64,000 nt of DNA from Paenibacillus silvae (GTDB taxonomy: Bacteria; Bacillota; Bacilli; Paenibacillales; Paenibacillaceae). Shown here in pieces: positions 26,589 through 35,668 of this stretch. The stretch lies in assembly GCF_014639235.1 (NCBI RefSeq), contig NZ_BMFU01000001.1, positions 1,116,001-1,180,000 on the forward strand, given 5' to 3'. Position numbers and translations under genes: made by a program. Under the pieces are notes generated by a model that saw only the letters and a program-made list of their open reading frames with translations, had not been told where the DNA came from and ran no database searches. The stretch's first letter is position 1. Each line of letters begins with the position of its first letter.

Positions 26589-27845
26589 CTAAATCAGTTC
26601 CCGCCTTCTTTTCAAATACACATACAGCACCACGCCAGATGCTGCACAAATGACCGCACACAACCCAATGAATCCATACCCGGCTTGAAGGCCGCGCAGC
26701 AGACCGAGCTGAGTCGTCGCACCGTACATGTTTTTTACGCCTTCAATGACCCAGCCAATCACATAGTTGCCGATGACACTGCCGACTCCCATGAGGGTCA
26801 CCGTGAAGGTAATCGCCGTATCACTGCCGTTCGGATATCTGCGGGCGATAAAGGCCATCACCGTTGGATAGATCATCGCAATACCTGCACCTGAAATTGC
26901 AAAGAAGATAGCCAGACTCTCCCCACCTGCAAGCGCGACAAACGTACATACCGCCGAAAAACCAGAGAACAAGATCAATGAAAGCACAAATCCGATCCGA
27001 TCCGTCAGCGGACCAAGCAGCAAACGCCCCAGCGAGAATGTTAGGAAAAATGCGGACAATAACCCCGAAGCTTTAACCATATCCCATGTGTATGCTTTCT
27101 CCAGGAAGTTAACAAGCCACCCCCCAACCGCCAGTTCGGATACCACGCCAAAAGAAAGAATAAGCACCATCAGCCACAGGGCCGGATCACGTGTTAACGT
27201 CTTGAGCGAGGTTCGATCTTCATGGGCAAGATCATCCCCGGGGAACGTACTGCGCAGTGCCGCAATGATCGGCAACAGGCAGAGCGACAACATGACCAGA
27301 TACATACCGCGCCAGTCCAGCTGATATCCAAATACCGTAAGCGACATGACGCCTGTCGCCAGCAATGGCGCCACCGTTGAACTCAGTCCATAGAAGAAAT
27401 GGGACAGGTTCATCATCGTTCCTGTATTTTTCACAAAAATCCGCGCCCCGAGTATCGCCAGCGCAATCTCCAGCATCCCGTTACCGATGTACATGAAGAA
27501 ATACGATGACGCAAAGAGCGGATACGTATGCGATACATAGATGAACACGCCCGACAGAATCATCGAGGCAAATGAAATGATGCTGACCGCCTTTATACCC
27601 CATTTGCGAACCAGTATAGCCGTGAACGAACAAGCGATCAGGTATCCCAAAGCATTCAGGGACAATAACGTCCCAAGCTGTTTCTCATCCAGATTGAAGT
27701 CAAATTGAATGCGCGGAATGGCCGGGCCTTTAATATTTTCCGAGATGCCAAATACGATAAATCCTAAAAAGATCGTTGCCAGCTGCATGGCGTACAGCTT
27801 GTTGAACTTTCGTTTGTTGCCTTGTGTATTTGCTTGCTGATTCAA
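26589..27845 (-). CDS. MFS transporter (FucP/sugar-type)
   Basis: 418 aa from TTG 27845, which has GGAGG 8 bases upstream; the longer frame to 27926 would swallow that site. About 12 membrane helices are evident (for example LATIFLGFIVFGISENIKG, LLSLNALGYLIACSFTAILV, GVVSELAVGGWLVNFLEKAY), with the cytoplasmic loop RKWGIK typical of MFS proteins. The architecture resembles sugar-transporting FucP/GlcP-like branches. It likely imports or exports a sugar handled by the ROK-regulated genes nearby; the substrate is unknown. The leader upstream contains the second 230-bp element. Confidence 0.8.
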   Translation of the reverse strand: MNQQANTQGNKRKFNKLYAMQLATIFLGFIVFGISENIKGPAIPRIQFDFNLDEKQLGTLLSLNALGYLIACSFTAILVRKWGIKAVSIISFASMILSGVFIYVSHTYPLFASSYFFMYIGNGMLEIALAILGARIFVKNTGTMMNLSHFFYGLSSTVAPLLATGVMSLTVFGYQLDWRGMYLVMLSLCLLPIIAALRSTFPGDDLAHEDRTSLKTLTRDPALWLMVLILSFGVVSELAVGGWLVNFLEKAYTWDMVKASGLLSAFFLTFSLGRLLLGPLTDRIGFVLSLILFSGFSAVCTFVALAGGESLAIFFAISGAGIAMIYPTVMAFIARRYPNGSDTAITFTVTLMGVGSVIGNYVIGWVIEGVKNMYGATTQLGLLRGLQAGYGFIGLCAVICAASGVVLYVYLKRRRELI

Positions 27846-27866
27846 AATAAGTTCCTCCATTGTGTC

Positions 27867-28097
27867 TATATAAGTTGAAACAAGGGTCATTAACTCGAAC
27901 ACTCCGATGACAGAAGAACCTTCCAATCGCTGTTATCCCCAGATTTTTTGAATTCCCTTTTCTAAAGGGAAAATCCGGTGATAAAGGCGTAGCCTATGCT
28001 TCCGATGTAGCTTTCTTGCAGAAAGCTTTTAGCTCCGCTTTTCAGTTTTTTTCTGTCCTCTCCGTTACTTGTTTAATGAAATCGTTCATTTTATATA
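27867..28097. repeat. 231-bp element with inverted ends, copy 2
   Basis: It runs from TATATAAGTTGAA to its inverted, slightly diverged partner TTCATTTTATATA. It shares the blocks listed for 24880-25104 in the same order. It additionally forms a TTCCCTTT-TCT-AAAGGGAA hairpin where copy 1 has a weaker, changed stem. It lies 22 bases upstream of the MFS start codon, so it occupies the whole leader or promoter region. Confidence 0.7.
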
Positions 28098-28160
28098 AAA
28101 GAATTATTACAATTCATTGATCCGAAGATAGCTCCTCCTTCTGATCAACGCTCCGATCCT

Positions 28161-29198
28161 TTACCATTGCTTCTCAACTACCTGAATACGGTAGGTCAGG
28201 CTTTCCAGTGTTACGGCTATCAGCCCGGTAACATATTCGCGCCGAGTGTCGCGGCGAATCATTAGTTCCGGCATATGCTCCTGTGGAATGTGGTGATTCA
28301 GACAGCCTTGGATCAGGCCATTCCGCATCGCTGGGTCCATCGTGTCACCCGTCACTACAATGACCGCCGGGTTGATGATTGCAATGATGGAGACCAGTGT
28401 CTGTACGACGAGTTCCTGCAATCCTTCTTTCGTTTTCAACATGCGCAGCTGCTCTTCCCGTGACACGCCGAAAGGTAAAAAGGACACCTCACCCCCAAAT
28501 TGCGTATTCCCGGTGAGCGGGCGACCATCGATAATGAAACCTGCTCCCGGAAAATGGTTTTCAGGGAACGTTACTACCGCAAAGTTCTTCTCTTCCTCAA
28601 ATTGCTGCTCATTGTACAGCCCGTACACCGTCAGATTCATATCGTTGCCAATGACCACTTCGATGTCTTCGTATTGCTCTTTGAGTCTTAACCCCAACGG
28701 CTGATTAGCCAACTCCGGCACATCACAGATGCCAATCACACCATTGAGCGCTACCCCTGGTATCCCGATTCCGATGGCCTGCACATTGTGATGCTGGGCG
28801 ATCAGCTCAGCAATCAGTTCCTCGACCACTGAGACATTAATTTCATCCAAAATAAGCGTCTGTTCGTCTGCCATCTCTCCGTTCAGGTTGGCATATGTAT
28901 GTGTGATCGAATGAATGCCGCCTTCCGTACGAATAATCAGACATAGCACACTAGCGTAGTCCGCATTAAACTGATACCGACTCGCCGGTCTGCCCCCGCT
29001 CGACTCATCCGGGCCGAGATCAATGATCTCTCCTGTCTGTAGCAGTTCATTTAGTATCGTGCCGCATGTTGCCACGCTGAGTTTGGTCAGGTTTGCAATG
29101 GAAGCCTTCGTGCCTACACCCATCGACCGAAGTGTATTTTTTACAATTTCAACGTTAATGCGTTTGACCTGTTGGGTATTGTGGGATGTGGGTAACAT
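28161..29198 (-). CDS. ROK-family transcriptional regulator
   Basis: 345 aa. An N-terminal winged helix (NTLRSMGVGTKASIANLTKL, SVATCGTILNELLQTGEI) is followed by a ROK domain (IGIGIPGVALNGVIGI, IGNDMNLTVYG, FPGAGFIIDGRPLTGNTQFG, IINPAVIVVTGD). The zinc-type cysteine cluster of ROK kinases is not evident, so it is a regulator, not a sugar kinase. It precedes the MFS gene on the same strand and probably controls it and perhaps the GNAT/amidohydrolase operon. Ribosome site AAAGGAGG is 13 bases from the ATG. Confidence 0.85.
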   Translation of the reverse strand: MLPTSHNTQQVKRINVEIVKNTLRSMGVGTKASIANLTKLSVATCGTILNELLQTGEIIDLGPDESSGGRPASRYQFNADYASVLCLIIRTEGGIHSITHTYANLNGEMADEQTLILDEINVSVVEELIAELIAQHHNVQAIGIGIPGVALNGVIGICDVPELANQPLGLRLKEQYEDIEVVIGNDMNLTVYGLYNEQQFEEEKNFAVVTFPENHFPGAGFIIDGRPLTGNTQFGGEVSFLPFGVSREEQLRMLKTKEGLQELVVQTLVSIIAIINPAVIVVTGDTMDPAMRNGLIQGCLNHHIPQEHMPELMIRRDTRREYVTGLIAVTLESLTYRIQVVEKQW

Positions 29199-29364
29199 CG
29201 CTTGTTGTGTGCCTCCTTTCGTTTGTATGTATATGGGTGATCACGTATTCGAGAAAATATTGGAGGGGAGTTTTTAAAAGTATTTTAATAATTGAAGTTT
29301 AGGGGGATTGGTGTGGAAAGTCAATGCTTATTTGAAAGTGGAAAGTGGCTGGGTAATAAGGGAA

Positions 29365-29412
29365 AAAGGACAGTGCAAGATCATCTTTTGGATGATCCTG
29401 TGCTGTCCTTTG
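29365..29412 (-). terminator. Terminator after the 89-aa gene
   Basis: AAAGGACAG and a following GATCATC pair with GATGATC and CTGTCCTTT across a TTTTG loop. On the minus strand the stem ends in TTTTTCCC. It begins 11 bases beyond the stop at 29423. Confidence 0.85.
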
Positions 29413-29422
29413 GTTCAAATGA

Positions 29423-29692
29423 TTATGTAGACTGGCTCATGTGATTGGACAAGATGCTCTTCTCCAGTCTGACTTCAAATAACTTGCGGTCCAAATCCTG
29501 TTCCATCGCGTGAAGGTGATATGCCGCCTGTTTTACCGTATCCATGTGCAGCACCCCTGCACGCTTTACGATAATGTCCATGGCATCCAGGATGAGTTTG
29601 TTACATGTGACCAGTTGATCAACGTAATCGTCTTCTTGCTTTACGAGTTGTGCGTACTGCGAAGCCAGATCTTCGCCGTGGGTACTTGTCAT
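29423..29692 (-). CDS. Hypothetical helical protein
   Basis: 89 aa, ATG with AAAGGAG 7-8 bases upstream. It appears all-helical and amphipathic (SQYAQLVKQEDDYVDQLVTC, TVKQAAYHLHAMEQDLDRKL), without membrane segments or a recognised domain. Good ribosome site and terminator argue that it is a real, separately transcribed gene. It lies downstream of the nuclease-Hsp70 gene (164-base gap, same strand), but its base composition is that of the host chromosome, so it need not belong to that island. Confidence 0.65.
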   Translation of the reverse strand: MTSTHGEDLASQYAQLVKQEDDYVDQLVTCNKLILDAMDIIVKRAGVLHMDTVKQAAYHLHAMEQDLDRKLFEVRLEKSILSNHMSQST

Positions 29693-29855
29693 GTCACCAC
29701 TCCTTTGTTAAGAAGAGGGTAACATAGCTCGAGAAAAGATGTGGTACGTGATGAAGTACCAGCTAGGAAATTGTATGAATTCCACATTAAAATATAGAAT
29801 CAAATCAAATTTAGTACGAACTTTATTTTTATTACTTCAGTCATTTAAGATATGA

Positions 29856-32327
29856 TTATTCTAAGGATATCTTCGATAAAAATGCTTTAAATTGAGCTGA
29901 CTCCATTTGCTTAAACGCATTCATTTCATCTTCTGTACATATTATGATATCTATATTACCTCCATTATCAATATGAGTTTTGATATAGTAAATATTCATA
30001 ATTTCCGGATTAAAAAAAAGAGATTTAAGATAATTTTTTCTTCCGTCATTAGGGTTAGTTTCAAAGAACGAAATCTCAAATCCTTTCCCATCTATACTAT
30101 CAAAACTTATTTTTGAGAAATTAGTATCAGGAATACTTCGTGATTGTTGCCCGTCCTTTGACTCCTTAACAGGTGAAAGTATATTAAAATAAAAATTGTT
30201 GTCAGCGGAAAAATAAATTGTATCATTTTCCTTTTCATATCTATTACAAAGTACATCCATGTAAATATGAGAGTTATCCAGAAGTATCTTGCCCTTTGTA
30301 ACTCCAGACATGATACCTGATTGAATAGAGAGGCCTAGAGCAACTGCACTTTCTTCATATTTATCAATTATACTATATTTAGGAAACATCTCTTTGATCA
30401 GATTTTTAATCAAAAAAAGTTTTGTACCTTGACCTGTTAAATATATTAATTTATCTCTGAGGTGAAAATTATCTTGGCTAAGGATTACTTTTAATTTTAA
30501 GAGCATTTCTTTTATCTGCTGAATAGGATATTCTGTAATTTCAATAAATTTATCCTTTGTGATTTCTAAGTCATAATAAATAACATTTCCGTTCGTGCCA
30601 TTTAAACACTCAAAAATTAAAGGGACGGTTTCTTGAGAATTAAGCATAATTTTAATTCTCTCTGACTCTTTCTCTATTTGAGTGTACAAAGAATCTGTCA
30701 TCATTATCGAACTTAGTCCATACTTATTTTCAATTTCGTTTTGAATATATTTTCTAATAGCAAAATCAAAATCAATGCTTCCGAGGCTTTTATTCCCCAA
30801 AGTATACAATATCTCACAAAGTCCGTCCCCAACTTCTGATATTGATATATCTAAAGTCCCCCCGCCCAAGTCTATATTAATTTGAATACTTTCAGCTTGT
30901 TCAAAACTTGAAATCAACAGAGCCGTTGATGAAGCTTCTTGAATTGAACGTGAGATAGTGAAACCAGCTCTTTCGGCTCCTTTCTCAATAATTTCTTTTT
31001 CAGTTACTCCAAAATCAGTAGGAATTGATAATAGTATCTTTGAGACTGGTCTTCCTAAATACTCGTAAGCATTCCTATATAAAGATCTGAAGAACAGAGC
31101 AATAAGTGATGTTATACTAATTTTTTTATTCCCAATAGAATAATATTTATTTAAGAGAATTAGTCTTTTTATATTTTTCACAATAAAAGATGAATTATTG
31201 TAATGAGAGGAAACTGAAGAACCAACACTATATGTACCATTCTCAAAAATTTCAATTATTGTTGGAATTGTTGTGTTCCCTTTAATGTCAGGAATAAAGT
31301 AGGTATTAGAGAAGATGTCTTTAATAGTTACTAAGGTATAACTTGTTCCAAAGTCAATACACAAAAGAGGATCATCAGTAAGAATAAGATTTTTAAAATT
31401 TATTGCATTAGGACGATTTTCATAACAAAAAGTCTCATCAATTTTTTGGATTAAAAAGTTTTCAAAACTTTCTAATCCTTCTGCTCCAGCAGAAGAAGTT
31501 TCGTTCATTAATACTTTAGAATTTATAGTGGAATGCTCTTTCAGACTAGTATCAATTCTAAATGCTACAGTTTCACTAGTAATTCTTTTATTGTTAATTT
31601 CTTCAGCTTGCAATGTTTCAATTCCACCAATTAAAGAATAATAATTACTCATTCCATTCTCAAGGTGTTTTGATGAAGCACTAAAAATCTTCTCGCAAAG
31701 AAGACGATATATTAATCTTATTCTTTCAATAGACTGATCTTCGCAAGCTTTTAACTTCCCTACATGATCATTTATTACTCTAGCATCAATATCATCCATA
31801 GACGGACCAATTTGCACTTCTGTATTTTTTAAAACACTTATTACTTCTTCAATAGACGCTTCCGATTCAAGAATTAAATCATTTATACATTCTTTCAGCC
31901 CTCTCGGTGAGAGTTCCTCAGGTGCCACTTTTTTCACTTGATTCAATAAATTAATAAGGCTTTTTGATGAATCATCATCACGAAAAGGACAATTCGAAAC
32001 AATAATAAAATTAGAAAATTTCTGTGGGAACTTCTTAGAAAGTTTAACAAATCTGATGAGACTCTTCATAATAGCAGGGTCTTTAATTTTCAAAGGTCCA
32101 TTTATTATTTGTTTTGTTTTTATTTGAATTGCATGACAAGTGTCATCTTGATTTACAGCTAGAATATCTTCATGATGTTCACAAAATATTTCTTTATAAG
32201 GCAACTTTCCATTATACATTTGAGTTGCAACTAGTGCTGTATATGCTACCTGATATCTAAATCTTTTTAATATCTCGTCGCCATAATCAGTATCTGACAG
32301 AACTGTGTGCGGAAAAATTTCACTCAA
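29856..32327 (-). CDS. Cap4/DUF4297-type nuclease fused to an Hsp70-like ATPase (candidate defence protein)
   Basis: 823 aa, TTG start with AGGGGGGAG just upstream. Residues ~10-120 match the Cap4/DUF4297 restriction-nuclease-like domain: GDEILKRFRYQVAYTALVA, FCEHHEDIL (E50, E53, D54), QIKTK (Q68, K70), IRFVKLSKKFPQKF and FIIVSNCPF. After a ~200-aa linker region comes a full actin/Hsp70 ATPase: phosphate-1 CIDFGTSYT (D325), phosphate-2 DLGGGTLD (486-493), adenosine loop LTGQGTKL (630-637) and the ESAVALGLS end of domain. The last ~150 residues are beta-rich, possibly a substrate-binding part. The gene is strongly A/T-rich and flanked by degraded sequence, so it was probably acquired. DUF4297 nucleases act as effectors in CBASS and Avs systems; I know of no described Hsp70 fusion. 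A self-contained sensor-effector is inferred. Confidence 0.8.
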   Translation of the reverse strand: MSEIFPHTVLSDTDYGDEILKRFRYQVAYTALVATQMYNGKLPYKEIFCEHHEDILAVNQDDTCHAIQIKTKQIINGPLKIKDPAIMKSLIRFVKLSKKFPQKFSNFIIVSNCPFRDDDSSKSLINLLNQVKKVAPEELSPRGLKECINDLILESEASIEEVISVLKNTEVQIGPSMDDIDARVINDHVGKLKACEDQSIERIRLIYRLLCEKIFSASSKHLENGMSNYYSLIGGIETLQAEEINNKRITSETVAFRIDTSLKEHSTINSKVLMNETSSAGAEGLESFENFLIQKIDETFCYENRPNAINFKNLILTDDPLLCIDFGTSYTLVTIKDIFSNTYFIPDIKGNTTIPTIIEIFENGTYSVGSSVSSHYNNSSFIVKNIKRLILLNKYYSIGNKKISITSLIALFFRSLYRNAYEYLGRPVSKILLSIPTDFGVTEKEIIEKGAERAGFTISRSIQEASSTALLISSFEQAESIQINIDLGGGTLDISISEVGDGLCEILYTLGNKSLGSIDFDFAIRKYIQNEIENKYGLSSIMMTDSLYTQIEKESERIKIMLNSQETVPLIFECLNGTNGNVIYYDLEITKDKFIEITEYPIQQIKEMLLKLKVILSQDNFHLRDKLIYLTGQGTKLFLIKNLIKEMFPKYSIIDKYEESAVALGLSIQSGIMSGVTKGKILLDNSHIYMDVLCNRYEKENDTIYFSADNNFYFNILSPVKESKDGQQSRSIPDTNFSKISFDSIDGKGFEISFFETNPNDGRKNYLKSLFFNPEIMNIYYIKTHIDNGGNIDIIICTEDEMNAFKQMESAQFKAFLSKISLE

Positions 32328-32469
32328 AGAGCTCCCCCCTCTTAATTACTTCTTAAAATTAGCGATTAAAATTGATTTATATATAATATTTCTGTATATA
32401 CGATCATTTTCCTCCAACATCCTTTTTTACAGCTAGACGAGAACATGCTTACTTCATAGCCAAAGTTTA

Positions 32470-32790
32470 AGTCGATTTTGCGATGCGCTGGCCAAGCTTA
32501 ATTTTACAATATCTCCACTGATTGCACCTCAATTCGTCATCATCACAGATATTCCGTTCGATCAGGAATGAGAGCTTCAATATCTGGCTTCGCCCGTGCT
32601 GGCATACTTTCTGATCCGTTAATAAAGTGTTGGATTCCAAATCTGTTTACTGAACAACGTAACAAATATCACTCACTTTATCTCTTTGGACTATTTAGCA
32701 CGACCAACTACATACCAAGAAAACGTTCAGTCTGATGTCTCTGCCTATTTGTACAAAATGATCCTCAACCATTCATACCTTCACATCTAA
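32470..32790 (+). pseudogene. Possible remnants of a decayed coding sequence
   Basis: The plus strand holds broken but protein-like stretches: CDALAKLNFTISPLIAPQFV and ITDIPFDQE, a stop, ELQYLASPVLAYFLIR, two stops, then NNVTNITHFISLDYLARPTT and ENVQSDVSAYLYKMILNHSY to TAA 32788-32790. No family is recognised. The rest of the 718-base gap between the nuclease-Hsp70 gene and the TetR gene shows nothing else. It could also be chance reading in A/T-rich DNA. Confidence 0.3.
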
Positions 32791-33045
32791 AGAATACATC
32801 GGACTGAGTTTACTGAGTTGGTCTAAGTCATTTGTACACTTCTTATGCCTCTTCCTCTAAATAAATTAACAAAATTCATCTTAGTTTCCATCACCTTTAA
32901 CCTGGCTGTATTGCATTAAAGGCTTGTAAGGTAACAGTGCTTATAAATTCATTTGCCACACATCACTTCTTCTAATTTGACACCCCCTCCAAAAAGGTCT
33001 ATCCTAATAACGAATCATCCATTCACTATTAAGGAGTCGTTCCCG

Positions 33046-33657
33046 ATGGTGCAGGCCAAGAAAGACGAAGTCAGGAAAGAGATTGAATACGCGGCGCTCA
33101 AGGTGTTTTTTGAGAAGGGTTATGCGGACGCTAAGATGAACGATATTGCGAACGAGATCAATATTTCGGTCGGTAACATCTATACCTATTTCAAGAACAA
33201 GAAGGAGCTATTCTACGCCGTTGTTCCGCCGGATTTGGTGGATTATTTGAAAAAAGTACTGGTGGAGACGATTCATTTTGATAACCAGAACGCGTTTGAG
33301 GAAACGAACAGCGAGCAGCGATCTGTCCTAATGCAAGAGCAGGTGGATGTGCTGCGAAAGTATCGGAATCAGATCATCATTATTTTTGAAAAGAATAAAG
33401 GCACCATCTACACCAACGCCAAGAACGAGCTGGTTGAGCTGATGATCGAAACGAAGAAAGCCTATCTCAAAAATCAATACAAACACTATGAGATCGGCAC
33501 CGAGGAGAACCTGATTCTGCTGAACATTCTGGCACATAACGTCATCGACATGAATCTGGACTTATTGAAACGAGACATGAGCGAGGACAGCCGTAAGCAA
33601 ATCTTTGAAGCGTTGTATATATACCGACTGTACGGCATGAAGAGTTTGAACGAATAA
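33046..33657 (+). CDS. TetR-family transcriptional regulator
   Basis: 203 aa from ATG 33046, with AAGGAG 9 bases upstream; the open frame extends to 32953 without a site. The N-terminal HTH is canonical (EYAALKVFFEKGYADAKMND, IANEINISVGNIYTYFKNKK ELFY). The C-terminal ligand domain is helical with FEKNKGTIYTNAKNELVELM. It lies 279 bases upstream of the amidohydrolase gene in the same orientation and probably controls it, possibly with itself. The effector is unknown. Confidence 0.85.
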   Translation: MVQAKKDEVRKEIEYAALKVFFEKGYADAKMNDIANEINISVGNIYTYFKNKKELFYAVVPPDLVDYLKKVLVETIHFDNQNAFEETNSEQRSVLMQEQVDVLRKYRNQIIIIFEKNKGTIYTNAKNELVELMIETKKAYLKNQYKHYEIGTEENLILLNILAHNVIDMNLDLLKRDMSEDSRKQIFEALYIYRLYGMKSLNE

Positions 33658-33936
33658 GGAATAATGCTGGATCGCTACAAAGCAAAAGTCCACTTTGACT
33701 ATAGAACATTACTCGTCGCACGGCGTGCGGATCAGTTGCACTTTCCTCTGATTTGCACGCAAAAAAATAAGCATAGGCAAGTCGATCTATTTTTTTGAAC
33801 CAAAAATGAATTATAAATTCACTTTTAGACCACAAGAATACTTTGCACAGAGAAACCAAATAGCACAGAACCGTATCACTCAACTGATGCAACTTGTAAC
33901 ATCATGAACACCACCCACCCCAAGGAGGAACATATT

Positions 33937-35259
33937 ATGAACACTGCTTACGCTCTGAAAAACGTGCATCTGATCCACGGCGACGCCAGCCGTAATCCGC
34001 AGCCCAACATGACGATTCTCATCAACGAACAAGGACTTATCGAGAACATTGCTCAAGATCAGGAGCTGAATATCCCTAGTCACTACACAACAATCGACCT
34101 TACCGGAAAATATGTGATGCCCGGGCTGATTAATGCACATGTGCATCTGTTTGCCGATGGCAAACCGCTCACCCTCTCCGTCAGTGAAGGATTGCTGGAT
34201 TTTGCTTATCATCGGATTTTGAATACCCGATTCGGTCGAAATGTTTTGAAGAAACGCATGAAACGTAACGCACTTACCGCACTCCACGCGGGTGTAACAA
34301 CCATGCGCAGTGTCGGGGAATTCTTTTATACCGATGTGCAACTGCGGGATGAGATTAACCGTGGGGAGTGGGTCGGTCCGAATCTGCTTGTTTCGGGATT
34401 TTTCCTGAGTGTGACGGGTGGACATGGTGCTCCTTACTTGGCGCTGGTGGGTGACTCGCCTTGGGAGATGCGTAAGAATGTAAGGATTAATGTGAAGAAT
34501 GGTGTGGACTGGATCAAAATCTGTGTGACGGGCGGCGTAACGGATGCCAAGATGGTTGGGGAAGCTGGACGTCTGCAGATGACGGTTGACGAGGTCGCGG
34601 CGGTCTGCGATGAAGCGCATAAGATTGGAATGAAGGTTGCCGCTCATGTGGAGAGCACGGAAGGTGTGCGCGTTGCGCTTCAAGGGGGCGTGGATACGAT
34701 TGAGCATGGGGCTGAGATGGATGACGAGATTATTCATTTGTACAAAAATAACCCGAAAGCCCTTCATGGTTACACCGCATTAATCCCTACGCTGCAAGCC
34801 GCTTATCCATCCGCTTCGCTCGATCCAAGTGTGACCAAGTTAAGTGCCACAGTCAAAGAAAATTCCAGACTCGTCTACGACTCCATGCTGAAAGGGGTGA
34901 AACAGGCCATCGACAACGGCATCACTATTGGAATCGGAAACGATGCGGCCATGTCCTACGTGACCCACTACGATATGTGGAGAGAGTTGGATCATTATAT
35001 GCGACAAACGAATCTGACTAATAAAGATGTCATCGACATGGTCACTCGCAACAATGCTAAAATTCTCGGGATCGACGACGTGACAGGTACGTTGGATATC
35101 GGCAAACAGGCGGACTTGATTGTACTGGATCACAATCCGCTAGAACAGATCGAAGCTTTATCCAACATGTCGATGGTTATGGTCAAAGGCAATCTGATCC
35201 AGAACCCATCCGTCACACACATTAAAGAGGTAGATGAGGTTCTTAACGCGGTGTGGTGA
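33937..35259 (+). CDS. Amidohydrolase (imidazolonepropionase/prolidase-like)
   Basis: 440 aa from ATG 33937 with AAGGAGG upstream. Metal-dependent hydrolase features: N-terminal beta domain, PGLINAHVHLF (H68, H70), the bridging lysine in VDWIKICVTGG, metal His in AAHVES and IEHGAE, and the acidic IGIGNDAAM near the end of the barrel, then the closing TGTLDIGKQADLIVLDHNP. This arrangement is that of the amidohydrolase family that includes imidazolonepropionases and Xaa-Pro dipeptidases/carboxypeptidases. No signal peptide; cytosolic. The exact substrate is open. Confidence 0.85.
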   Translation: MNTAYALKNVHLIHGDASRNPQPNMTILINEQGLIENIAQDQELNIPSHYTTIDLTGKYVMPGLINAHVHLFADGKPLTLSVSEGLLDFAYHRILNTRFGRNVLKKRMKRNALTALHAGVTTMRSVGEFFYTDVQLRDEINRGEWVGPNLLVSGFFLSVTGGHGAPYLALVGDSPWEMRKNVRINVKNGVDWIKICVTGGVTDAKMVGEAGRLQMTVDEVAAVCDEAHKIGMKVAAHVESTEGVRVALQGGVDTIEHGAEMDDEIIHLYKNNPKALHGYTALIPTLQAAYPSASLDPSVTKLSATVKENSRLVYDSMLKGVKQAIDNGITIGIGNDAAMSYVTHYDMWRELDHYMRQTNLTNKDVIDMVTRNNAKILGIDDVTGTLDIGKQADLIVLDHNPLEQIEALSNMSMVMVKGNLIQNPSVTHIKEVDEVLNAVW

Positions 35260-35452
35260 GATCAATTAAGTAGATTTTTTTTCTTTACAGCAAAACATAT
35301 ACTCTCACTGAACTAGCAATAACATAAATCTTCACCTCAACGGTTTTGCACCGATTCAATGATATCAAGACATATCTATAAAATTGTATTATGTTACAAT
35401 TATCCATATAAAGAGGAGATTTAAAATATTATTTTCAAGAAAGGAAAATGAT

Positions 35453-35668
35453 ATGCCACTAGTTGTACGAGGAGTACCTGAACTCATTATTTTTCTAATT
35501 ATAATGGCCGCCAACTATCTAATCATGTATCTTGTTGTTAGCTCTGTACTTAATAATTCAGGTTTAAAATCAAAAATTGATCATTTACAAAATGAAGTTT
35601 TGGATTTAAAAAAAATTTTAAATGAAAACAAATATAACAAACCTAATGATACTAACAAAATTGATTAA
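35453..35668 (+). CDS. Small membrane protein with coiled-coil tail
   Basis: 71 aa from ATG 35453 (AAAGGA 7-8 bases upstream); the open frame reaches back to 35384 without a site. One membrane helix (ELIIFLIIMAANYLIMYLVV) is followed by a short heptad-like segment (KIDHLQNEVLDLKKIL) and a polar Asn/Lys-rich tail. No family recognised. After it, 35669-36160 contains a weak hairpin (CCCCCAAAGTACT with AGTATTTTGAGGG, 35720-35768) and no gene. Confidence 0.6.
   Translation: MPLVVRGVPELIIFLIIMAANYLIMYLVVSSVLNNSGLKSKIDHLQNEVLDLKKILNENKYNKPNDTNKID

Noticed and set aside
32340..32420. Short ORF after TTGGAGGAAA in the leader of the nuclease-Hsp70 gene
   Set aside because: Only three bases separate the GGAGG from the ATG and the frame closes after 13 codons; insufficient evidence.
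33880..34767. Minus-strand 295-residue frame opposite the amidohydrolase
   Set aside because: Shadow of a well-supported plus-strand gene with intact metal-binding motifs.
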